Below the pieces are notes generated by a model. It saw only the letters and a program-made list of their open reading frames with translations, was not told the DNA's origin and ran no database searches. Positions 1 through 6,926 of a stretch of DNA of 47,185 bases are shown here, one piece after another. The DNA is taken from contig JADZEX010000090.1 of NCBI GenBank assembly GCA_020850355.1, positions 1 to 47,185 on the forward strand, read 5' to 3'. Both the position numbers and the translations under genes were made by a program. Source of the DNA: Fimbriimonadaceae bacterium. GTDB lineage: Bacteria > Armatimonadota > UBA10988. Positions within the stretch are counted from its first letter, which is position 1. Every line of letters starts with the position of its first letter.

Positions 1-300
1 GAGCCCCGAAGGGGCGGCTGAAGCGAGCCCAGGGCAACGCCCTGGGCACCACCGGGCTACCGTGACTCGCGCCGTTGGCGCTCTGCGAATGGAGCCCCGA
101 AGGGGCGGCTGAAGCGAGCCCAGGGCAACGCCCTGGGCACCACCGGGCTACCGTGACTCGCGCCGTTGGCGCTCTGCGAATGGAGCCCCGAAGGGGCGGG
201 TGAAGCGAGCCCAGGGCAACGCCCTGGGCACCACCGGCGCACCTCGAACGGAGCCCCGAAGGGGCGGCTGAAGCGAGCCCAGGGCAACGCCCTGGGCACC
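1..300. repeat. Tandem repeat with paired GC hairpins
   Basis: Four head-to-tail units begin at 1, 92, 183 and 251, giving periods of 91, 91 and 68 bases. Each unit has a core of about 53 bases starting GAGCCCCGAAGGGGC. The first hairpin is GCCCC-GAA-GGGGC; the second is a 9-bp perfect stem, GCCCAGGGC-AAC-GCCCTGGGC, at 27-47, 118-138, 209-229 and 277-297. The linker between cores is nearly identical after units 1 and 2 and replaced by a shorter one after unit 3. The tract lies just downstream of the minus-strand pseudopilin gene, so the hairpins may also act in 3'-end formation. I recall similar core sequences in planctomycete genomes. Open frames across the tract only reflect the repeat. Confidence 0.9.
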
Positions 301-344
301 CCGAAGCGGGCGACCACGGTGGCGACGACATGCCGGCGCCTGGA

Positions 345-1064
345 CTACGGCGGGGCTGGCGCTGTGATTGGCTGCCGGGCCAGGGCGCTCGACGGCGGCA
401 GGGCCGGGTCCCACTGGCCGTAGGTGAGCTGCCCCAGGGTCAGCCACTTGGCATGACCGTCGGCGAAGGCGGTGTTGAGGCCGTCCTGGTGCCAGGCGGT
501 CGGCAGGGCGCGCCGGCCCAGGTAGTGGCCTTGGCCGATCCGCTCGTAGAGGCTGCCGCCGGGGCTGCAGGCGCGGTAGCAGTCGGCCCAGGGGTTGTAG
601 CCATCGCAGAAGGCGACGGCGCTGGCGGGTGCGTCGGCGGCGGCTGGGGGCAGGCGCAGCAGCAGGTAGTTGCTGCTGTAACTGCCCCGCCGCGGACGGT
701 GCGTGTCACGTGAAGGGTCTGTCGTAGAGTAGTCCCAGCCCTCCTGCTCAGGGCAGCGGACCAGGTCGTCCTGCCGCAGGTACGGGCGCAGCGCCCAGAG
801 GCAGGTGTAGTGGTAGCCGTCGATGCTCTGGCCGGTGGTTTGGTCGGCGAAGCAGGCGTAGGCGCCTTGGGGATAGGCGTCGTCGTAGTCCTGCTGGTAA
901 CAGGCCAGCGCCGCGCCCAGTTGCTTGAGCTGCGACAGGCAGACGGTCTGCCGCGCTTTGGCCCGGGCGCGGGCGAAGACCGGGAAGATCAGCCCTGCCA
1001 AGATGGCCAGGATGGCGATCACGACCAGCAGCTCGAGCAGCGTGAATCCCCGTCTGGGCTTCAT
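345..1064 (-). CDS. Type II secretion-like pseudopilin with H-X9-DG motif
   Basis: A 239-residue prepilin-like protein. The N-terminus is MKPRRGFTLLELLVVIAILA: a short basic leader, the GFTLLE prepilin peptidase site, and one hydrophobic helix. A segment typical of this family follows (FPVFARARAKARQT, then CLSQLKQLG). Near residue 210 the sequence HQDGLNTAFADG fits the H-X9-DG signature of the DUF1559/TIGR04294 families common in planctomycetes and relatives. The start at 1064 is chosen because it forms an ATGA overlap with the stop of the upstream gene and has a GGAGGG ribosome site 8-13 bases before it; longer frames reach into the upstream gene. It is the last gene of the minus-strand envelope operon. 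It is probably processed by a PilD-like peptidase and inserted in the cell envelope; its exact role is unknown. Confidence 0.9.
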   Translation of the reverse strand: MKPRRGFTLLELLVVIAILAILAGLIFPVFARARAKARQTVCLSQLKQLGAALACYQQDYDDAYPQGAYACFADQTTGQSIDGYHYTCLWALRPYLRQDDLVRCPEQEGWDYSTTDPSRDTHRPRRGSYSSNYLLLRLPPAAADAPASAVAFCDGYNPWADCYRACSPGGSLYERIGQGHYLGRRALPTAWHQDGLNTAFADGHAKWLTLGQLTYGQWDPALPPSSALARQPITAPAPP

Positions 1065-3148
1065 GGCTGGCCCTCCGGACGGACTGGCGGGCGCTCGAAC
1101 CGCAGCGGCGCCAGCCACAGATCGGGCGCCTGGGGAGCGCTGGCTGACGTGAGGCTCGCCGCCGACAGCCGCGGCAGCACGCGGCCCAGGGCGCGCCGCA
1201 CGTAGGCCGCGTCGACCTGTGCCCAGTTGCGGACGGGCTCGGGCAGCACCCCCGCCAGGAAGCACTGCTGCACCGGCGTCAGCGCGGCCGGCTGGCAGCC
1301 AAAGAAGCGCTCGGCGGCAGTGCCGATGGTCTCGGCGCCTAACCCGAAACGGGCCGAGTTGGCGTAGATCTCGAGGATCTGCGGTTTGGGCAGCCGCGCT
1401 TCGAGCGCGCCGGCCAGGACGATCTCGTCCACCTTGCGGCGGACCGTCTTCTGGCGCCCGAGCCAGACGTACCGCGCCACCTGCATCGTGATGGTGCTGC
1501 CGCCGACGGCCAGCCGGCGGACCTGCACGTTGTGGCGGGCCGCGGCGCGCAAGGCGGGCCAGTCGACGCCGCGGTGCACCCAGAAGTGGCGGTCCTCGGC
1601 TGCCACCAGGGCGTCGATCAGGAGCGGCGGCAGTTGCTCGTATGGCGTCCAGCCCGGCCGTGTGCGGAGCGCCGCGACGGCCTCCGGGAGCGTCGCCAAG
1701 GTGGCTTCAGCGCGGGCGCTCTGCCAGGTCAGCCAGGCTGCCGGGAGCAACAGCAAAGCACCCGCGGCCAGCTCCGGCCGGGCCGGCCAGCGCCAAACGC
1801 GGGACGGTCGAGCGGCCGGTGGCGGCCGGTCGCTGGCGCCGGCCAGCGGCACCGCCAGAGCGATCAGGACGGCCACCAGGGCATTGGCGCCAGTGCGCCG
1901 CGGGTCGAGGATCGGGGTGTCGAAGAGCCCGTCGGCGACGACCCCGAGCAGCGCGGCTCGGATGGCCAGCGACTCCCACCACCACGCCGCGGCAGGTAGC
2001 GGCAGCCGCCAGAACGCCACGGCGACGGCCAGCAAGGGCAGTAGCCCGAGCAGGCCCTGCTCCGCGGCGACCGTCAGCAGCAGGCTCTTGGCCTCCGTGT
2101 TGCCGGGCCGGAAGCCTGCCAGCAGCGGAGTCAGGCGCTCCCGCTGCGCCGCGCCGTAGCACCCCAGGCCATGACCGACCAGCGGACGGTCGCGGAAGCA
2201 ATCCCAGGCGACCTCCCAGATGGCCAACCGGCCGAGGCTGGAGCGGTCGTTGTCACCCAGCGGCAGTTGGCCGTGAGTCCGCACCAGCAGGGTCGCCAGC
2301 AGCACCAGCGTCGAGCCGGCCACAAACCCGGCCCAGCGCCAGCGCCGGCGGCTCGCGGCGCCGGGCCAGCGCGCCAGCAGGCAGCCGCCGAGCGGCAGGA
2401 CCGCCAACCAGCCACTCCGGCTGAAGGTCAGCAGCAGCCCGAGCGCGGCGGCCAGCGCGATGCTCCACCCCGCCACGCGCTGCCAGCGCCGGGTGGCCTG
2501 TTGCGCTAGACAGGGCCCTAGGGCCAGCGCCGGCAGGAGCACGGTCTTCAGTTCATTGGGGGAGCTGTACCCGCCGCTGGTGCGTCGCAGGAAGACGGCG
2601 GAGTGGAACTGCCGGTAGTCGACCAGCCAGTACCCGACCGCCAGCGCCGCCTGCAACCCGAGCAGGACGAGCACCCATCGCAACAGCCCCCGGGCGGTTG
2701 GCGCGTCGATCCAGAGGACCACCGCGAGCGCTGCGCCGCCGACTTGCCAGATCGCCAGCAGCGGCGGCCAACGCCAGCCGTGGGGCGGGTTCACCACGAC
2801 CTGCCCCAGCGTGGCGCCGACCAACGCTGCCAGCGCTGCGGCCAGGGCGCCGGCTGGCCCCGGCTGGAGCCCGCGCCACCGCTCCCTGAGCACCACCACC
2901 AGCATTGCCGCGACCAGGCAGCCCAGGGCCAGCGTCGCCGCCGCGGCCCCGTCCGGTGAGGTCGCCGCGCCGAGCCCCAGCCCGCGCGCCAGGGCCTCGG
3001 CCGGTCGGCGCCAGAGCCCCGCACCGGGGTAGTCGGCCAGCACGCGGATCGCCAGCCACCAGCCCAGCAGCACACCCGCCCCGACCGCCCCACGGCGCTG
3101 GCGCGCGTCCGCTCCCAAGAGCGCGGCATCAGGGGCAGTGGCAGTCAC
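1061..3148 (-). CDS. O-antigen-ligase-like membrane domain fused to GT51 transglycosylase
   Basis: A 695-residue protein with two parts. Residues about 20-435 are polytopic membrane sequence with features of the Wzy_C/O-antigen ligase family: LLTFSRSGWLAVLPLG near 241, IWEVAWDCFRDRPLVGHGLG near 311, and a later TVAAEQGLLGLL. After another hydrophobic helix (about 462-475), residues about 500-660 carry the GT51 peptidoglycan transglycosylase motifs: EDRHFWVHRGVD (518-529), GGSTITMQ (549-556), RRKVDE (570-575) and KPQILEIYAN (588-597), ending GTAAERFFG. Both expected catalytic glutamates are present. The start is the GTG at 3148 with GGAGGA just upstream, overlapping the DUF1573 gene by 20 bases; a TTG at 3169 is an alternative. 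A multi-helix glycan polymerase/ligase fused to a monofunctional GT51 is not an arrangement I know. The substrate cannot be read from sequence. Confidence 0.88.
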   Translation of the reverse strand: MTATAPDAALLGADARQRRGAVGAGVLLGWWLAIRVLADYPGAGLWRRPAEALARGLGLGAATSPDGAAAATLALGCLVAAMLVVVLRERWRGLQPGPAGALAAALAALVGATLGQVVVNPPHGWRWPPLLAIWQVGGAALAVVLWIDAPTARGLLRWVLVLLGLQAALAVGYWLVDYRQFHSAVFLRRTSGGYSSPNELKTVLLPALALGPCLAQQATRRWQRVAGWSIALAAALGLLLTFSRSGWLAVLPLGGCLLARWPGAASRRRWRWAGFVAGSTLVLLATLLVRTHGQLPLGDNDRSSLGRLAIWEVAWDCFRDRPLVGHGLGCYGAAQRERLTPLLAGFRPGNTEAKSLLLTVAAEQGLLGLLPLLAVAVAFWRLPLPAAAWWWESLAIRAALLGVVADGLFDTPILDPRRTGANALVAVLIALAVPLAGASDRPPPAARPSRVWRWPARPELAAGALLLLPAAWLTWQSARAEATLATLPEAVAALRTRPGWTPYEQLPPLLIDALVAAEDRHFWVHRGVDWPALRAAARHNVQVRRLAVGGSTITMQVARYVWLGRQKTVRRKVDEIVLAGALEARLPKPQILEIYANSARFGLGAETIGTAAERFFGCQPAALTPVQQCFLAGVLPEPVRNWAQVDAAYVRRALGRVLPRLSAASLTSASAPQAPDLWLAPLRFERPPVRPEGQP

Positions 3149-4145
3149 GGGGATCCTCCACCGTCCCAACGAGCGGCACGAGCAGGCTGTGCTCCGGCGT
3201 GGCGACCCGCACCACCGCCTGCAATGGCCCAGGCGGGACCCGCCGCGGGTCGACGGTGACCTGCACCAGGCTGCCCTGGTCCGACGCAGTCAGCGCTCTG
3301 GTGGTCACGATGATGGTCCGATCATCCGACCGCGCCACGGTGATCTCGTCCGCCTGCAGCCCTTTGACGCGTAGCGCCGCTGCCTGTGGTCCTGCCTGTC
3401 GCCGCAAGAACCCGAAGAAGATCTCGCGGTCTTCGGGTTGCCACGGGCTACAAACCTCGCCCCGGACGGCAACGGGCAACCCGCCCTTGGCGACTCCGCG
3501 GCAGTAGAGCCGGAGCTGTGTATCGAACGGCCCCAGCAGCGGCTGGGAGACACGCACCACAGCCACTGCCTGAGTCGGTGCAGTACGGTGCGCCATCACG
3601 CTGAGCCGGCCATCCCGAGTCGTTGCACGGAGGCCATCCAGGTCATCGGGGTGATCTGCCACGAGCCGTACGCTCGCGCGCGGTCCGGAGACCGCGTCGA
3701 ACTCGCCAAAGTCAATCGCGAGCGGCGACACCACCACTCTGGGAATGACATTCGCACGGACCTCCAGAACGACCGACTGCAGTGGTTCGCCAGAAACGGG
3801 AGACGTCGCGCGTAGCACCAGGCGACGACGAGTAGGTCCGTTCGCAAGCGCCGGGTCGAAGGTGACCAGAACGCTGCCAGTTCCACCGCCGGCCAGGTCA
3901 GACGTGCGCCTCGTCGCCGCGAAGCAACTGCAGTCGGTCTGGGCCGCCACCAACCGTACCGGCTCGGCGCTCCAGTTGCGCACCTTGTAGCTGTGCTGCA
4001 GCACCGCGGACGCATCGATGGTGCCGCACTGCCAGGATGGCGCCTCTACCGACACGAGCCGGCCGGCGTGGACGCGGACGACGACCAGCGCCGTGGCACC
4101 AGCCAGACCCGCCAAGCCAGCCAGCCCGCGCCATCGCCGCGTCAT
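3129..4145 (-). CDS. DUF1573-type secreted or membrane-anchored protein
   Basis: A 338-residue protein with an N-terminal hydrophobic segment (about 5-25) acting as signal or anchor, then beta-rich domains. The first domain has the DUF1573 pattern: HSYKVRNWSAEPVRL, then a TDCSCFAAT segment corresponding to the conserved SCGCT, then GGTGSVLVTFDP. At least one further Ig-like repeat follows. DUF1573 domains are ASH/MSP-like folds of unsettled function on exported proteins. The start at 4145 forms an ATGA overlap with the preceding gene and has GGAGGG upstream, almost the same translation-initiation site as at 1064, so the operon is probably translationally coupled. The C-terminus ends DCHCP within the overlap with the ligase/GT51 gene. 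Domain call is good; role is unknown. Confidence 0.8.
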   Translation of the reverse strand: MTRRWRGLAGLAGLAGATALVVVRVHAGRLVSVEAPSWQCGTIDASAVLQHSYKVRNWSAEPVRLVAAQTDCSCFAATRRTSDLAGGGTGSVLVTFDPALANGPTRRRLVLRATSPVSGEPLQSVVLEVRANVIPRVVVSPLAIDFGEFDAVSGPRASVRLVADHPDDLDGLRATTRDGRLSVMAHRTAPTQAVAVVRVSQPLLGPFDTQLRLYCRGVAKGGLPVAVRGEVCSPWQPEDREIFFGFLRRQAGPQAAALRVKGLQADEITVARSDDRTIIVTTRALTASDQGSLVQVTVDPRRVPPGPLQAVVRVATPEHSLLVPLVGTVEDPRDCHCP

Positions 4146-5503
4146 GGCTGCCCTCCGGTGCTGGCGCTCCGGCGGCGGCGGCCGAGGATGCCCAGGGCCA
4201 GCAGCGCCACGCCGATCGTCGCCAGCCAGACGCGGCCGGGCCACCCCCGGACCGGCGCCGGATCGGGCCGGCGACCCGTCAGAATGCGGTGCTCCCGCTG
4301 TTGCAGTGCCTGGCGGTCGGCGTCGTAGGCGAACAACTCACGGTCCGTCAGCAACTGGTCGTGGACCGTGTACTCCAGTGGCGGCCGAAAGCGCCGGTCC
4401 ATCACGCGGCTGCCGACCGGCATGGCGAGCTGTGCGCAGGCCAGTGGCGGGACCTCTTGAGCCAGGTCCTCACGGGTTTCGTAGGTCACGCCGGCGACCA
4501 CCTCGCGGGCGCCCTGCGCCGAACTGTACCGGCGGTAGGTCAGCCGTGGGCCCGCCGGCGGACCCGCGTGATAGACCCAGTCCAGCCGCCAGGTGGTCAT
4601 CGGCTGGGGCAGGCGCGGGCTGGAGAGCTGTTGCCAGAGCGCCACGGGTCGGCCACCATGGGCGGTATCGCAGACCAGGTGGCAGTCGTCGGTACCGCCC
4701 TTCACCGCGGCCCGAAAGACCGCTTCGAGGCGGTTGGGACCGACCGCTCGCACAACCACCTGGCGGTAGTAATCGGCGCGCTGCCCGAAGGCGCGGCAGA
4801 GACCGTGGGCCAGGGCGACCTCCGGCCACTCCACAGTGGGCCGGTCGACCTGCAACAGTGGTGCCACCCATGGCGCGCCCAGGGGACCCGAACTGCTCTC
4901 ACGCCGCCCGATCCGGGCGACGATGGCGGCGTTCTGGCGGGCCAGCGCCGCGGTGCTGGGCACCTGGGCGTCGGCCTGGCGGTCAGGTAGGAGCAGCCAG
5001 CTCCGGCGCCAATCCGGTGCCGTATCGGTTCGCAACAGGCTGAGCCCGTCCCGACGATGTTGGTAGAGCAGCTCAAACCGCTGCGGCGCGGGCCGGTACG
5101 GCGGCAACAGGAGGTCGAGTCGACCTTGATCCCACTGCGGTGGGCGTCCGCCGCTGTGGGCCGTCTGCAACCGGGCGCGGCCCGGCTGGCGCTCCCAGAA
5201 GAAGTCATTCCCCGTGAGCGGGTCGCGGACGGCTTCCACCACCCAGCCCTGGCCGATGCTCAACTGCACCCAAGTGCCCGGTGGCCTGGTGCGGTCGCCC
5301 AGTTGCTGCCGCGGCCGCGACAGTTCCTGTCGCGTGCCCCGCACGACCCCGCTATTGTGGGCCAGCTCGCTGTCCCAAGTGGCTCGCAACGCCGCGGGCC
5401 AACGCGCCGGGAAGGACGGCGGCGGCGCCGCCGCCCAACCGGGTCGCAAGATCAGCCACCAGCACCACAGGGCCGCGAATCGCCAACGCTGCAAGGCAGG
5501 CAT
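4142..5503 (-). CDS. Secreted protein with C-terminal membrane anchor, unknown family
   Basis: A 453-residue protein I do not recognise. It has an N-terminal signal peptide (hydrophobic about 8-24, ending WAAAPPP) and near the C-terminus a single hydrophobic helix (VWLATIGVALLALGILG) followed by RRRR. That tripartite tail is consistent with a membrane anchor or a processing signal read by a sorting enzyme, but no PEP-, LPXTG- or GlyGly-type motif is obvious. The body is rich in Trp, Arg and Pro and probably beta-structured. GGAGGGG precedes ATG 5503. Its stop overlaps the start of the DUF1573 gene. It lies between the Cys-rich exported protein and DUF1573, so a cell-surface role shared with them is the best inference. 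Confidence 0.75.
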   Translation of the reverse strand: MPALQRWRFAALWCWWLILRPGWAAAPPPSFPARWPAALRATWDSELAHNSGVVRGTRQELSRPRQQLGDRTRPPGTWVQLSIGQGWVVEAVRDPLTGNDFFWERQPGRARLQTAHSGGRPPQWDQGRLDLLLPPYRPAPQRFELLYQHRRDGLSLLRTDTAPDWRRSWLLLPDRQADAQVPSTAALARQNAAIVARIGRRESSSGPLGAPWVAPLLQVDRPTVEWPEVALAHGLCRAFGQRADYYRQVVVRAVGPNRLEAVFRAAVKGGTDDCHLVCDTAHGGRPVALWQQLSSPRLPQPMTTWRLDWVYHAGPPAGPRLTYRRYSSAQGAREVVAGVTYETREDLAQEVPPLACAQLAMPVGSRVMDRRFRPPLEYTVHDQLLTDRELFAYDADRQALQQREHRILTGRRPDPAPVRGWPGRVWLATIGVALLALGILGRRRRSASTGGQP

Positions 5504-5572
5504 AGTGGACCCCTCCGGTGCGTCACGACCCAGCCGGCGCCGCGCCGGCGGCGCGGCGCAGGATGGGGACCT

Positions 5573-5956
5573 CTACTCCGTCGGGCAGTCAGTGACGGTG
5601 TAGTAGCCGGTGTGCGTCGCGTACCGGATAGTCCCGTCGTCCTTGCAGGCGCACCCACCCCACCGCCACTCGCACGGGAAGTAGACCCGGTAAGGCCAAG
5701 ACTGCTCCGCATACCAGCAGGTGGTGTTTGGGTTGCCGGTGTAGACGCATTGCCCTGCGTTGAAGGAGTCGTTGCAGGTGGGCCCGATTTCGCACGGGAA
5801 GTCACCGCACGAGTAGACCTGGCGGTAGCCGGCCTCCACGTCCACCTCGAAGCCATCGCACATCGGAACGCTCTGGGCTGGCCACGCGGCGAGCCCCAGG
5901 AAGACTGCTCCCAACGCGCTCGCCAACCGAAGCCAACGAGTCATGCGCTTAGTCAT
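5573..5956 (-). CDS. Small Cys-rich exported protein
   Basis: A 127-residue protein: signal peptide (MTKRMTRWLRLAS, then hydrophobic residues, likely cleavage after WPAQS) and a mature part of about 100 residues with ten cysteines, many aromatic residues and no long hydrophobic segment. The cysteine spacing (SCGDFPCE, FPCEW, GCACKDD) suggests a disulfide-bonded domain or a metal site. The start at 5956 has a GGAGAG ribosome site; a second in-frame ATG at 5944 would shorten the leader by four residues. It is the first gene of the minus-strand operon ending at 345. I recognise no family. Small exported peptides next to DUF1573 genes are something I recall from Bacteroidota, which hints at a functional pair but is not proof. 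Confidence 0.72.
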   Translation of the reverse strand: MTKRMTRWLRLASALGAVFLGLAAWPAQSVPMCDGFEVDVEAGYRQVYSCGDFPCEIGPTCNDSFNAGQCVYTGNPNTTCWYAEQSWPYRVYFPCEWRWGGCACKDDGTIRYATHTGYYTVTDCPTE

Positions 5957-6233
5957 CGCTCTCTCCGGCGCGACGTCCACCTGCGTCTCTGGCCTCCCGC
6001 GACCCGTCCCGACGCGGAAGCCCCCTACTCGAGCTGACGACGCAGGCACGCTGGTGCGTCGAAGGTGGATCGTCTCAAGGGAAAACCCGCGGATCCCCCG
6101 GCGCAACCGATGGTATGGTATCCCTCGACCGGTCCGATGGATATTGAGTTTCTGTGATCTGGTTCGAGAGTCCGGTTTGCTACCCCCGGGCGTTGAGGGC
6201 AGCCCTCCTGGACGCAGCATCAGCCCTGCCACC
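5957..6233. other. Intergenic gap, probable promoter of the envelope operon
   Basis: These 277 bases hold no convincing gene. They separate the minus-strand lectin-like gene (stop at 6234) from the Cys-rich gene (start 5956), so the promoter of the envelope operon is likely here. The stretch 6090-6170 is less GC-rich than its surroundings (GATGGTATGGTATCC, GGATATTGAGTTTCTG). I could not assign clear -35/-10 hexamers or a terminator. Confidence 0.4.
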
Positions 6234-6926
6234 CTAGTTCCTGACTGTTTCAGAACTCCAGACAAGCTCATCCACATACAACCGATACCCCCGCTTGCCG
6301 GGGTAGGTATTGAGGTGCAGCCAGCCGTAGGCCGGTGGGGCGGTGCAGGGCACGCTCTGGGGCGGGCCGAGCGGGGTCACGGTGCCGTCGGCCGAGAGGC
6401 TGGAGAGTTGGGCGGTCGCCGTGGCGGTGGGGGCGAGTTGGGTGGGCAACCAGAGGGTCAGGCGGTACCAGGTGTCGGCGGTTAGTTCGCCCACTGTGGC
6501 GGCCTGCTTATACTGGTGGTCATGGAGCGTCACGCGGAGGCTGGTGAGGCCAATCGCAGCGACCTGGCGGGCCCCGTCGGCGGCGCGGATTTCGAAGCCG
6601 CCGCCGATTGACTGAGCGGCGCCATCGACCAACAGGGTCAGCTCCAGCCTGGCAGACGGGGTGGTCGGGTTGGGCAGCGGGCGGCCGCAGCCCCATTGCT
6701 CGGCGTTCTGGCCGCTGGCGCGGTCGAGCAGCAGGGCGCGGCCGTCGCGGGCGCGGCAGTTGCTGACCAGCAGCAGGTCGTCGCCCTGCTCGCCCCAGCG
6801 GTGGAGCCAGTGGGCCGGGCGGTCGCCCGGGACCTCGCCGCGGAAGTCCTGCCAGAAGAGCGGCGCCGGGCCAGCGCTGAGGGTCAGCCAGAAGCCCAGC
6901 AGGGCGCTACCAATAGGTGAAGACAT
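6234..6926 (-). CDS. Secreted concanavalin-like (LamG/DUF1080-type) domain protein
   Basis: A 230-residue protein with a short signal peptide (MSSPIGSALLGFWLTLSAGPA), then one beta-sandwich domain. The order of elements fits concanavalin-A-like lectin/glucanase folds of the LamG or DUF1080 type: FWQDFRGEVPGDRPAHW at the start, an AARLEL-like strand, a GFEIRAADGAR strand, TWYRLTLWLP in the middle, and LYVDELVW at the end. Such domains bind or cleave glycans; no catalytic residues can be named, so binding is as likely as hydrolysis. The start at 6926 overlaps the end of the GH2-like gene by 20 bases and has GGAGGG about 11 bases upstream, so the two are co-transcribed and likely act on the same polymer. 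Confidence 0.72.
   Translation of the reverse strand: MSSPIGSALLGFWLTLSAGPAPLFWQDFRGEVPGDRPAHWLHRWGEQGDDLLLVSNCRARDGRALLLDRASGQNAEQWGCGRPLPNPTTPSARLELTLLVDGAAQSIGGGFEIRAADGARQVAAIGLTSLRVTLHDHQYKQAATVGELTADTWYRLTLWLPTQLAPTATATAQLSSLSADGTVTPLGPPQSVPCTAPPAYGWLHLNTYPGKRGYRLYVDELVWSSETVRN

Noticed and set aside
57-447. Small frames on both strands across the left-edge tandem repeat
   Set aside because: They translate the hairpin repeats and have no ribosome sites or independent support.
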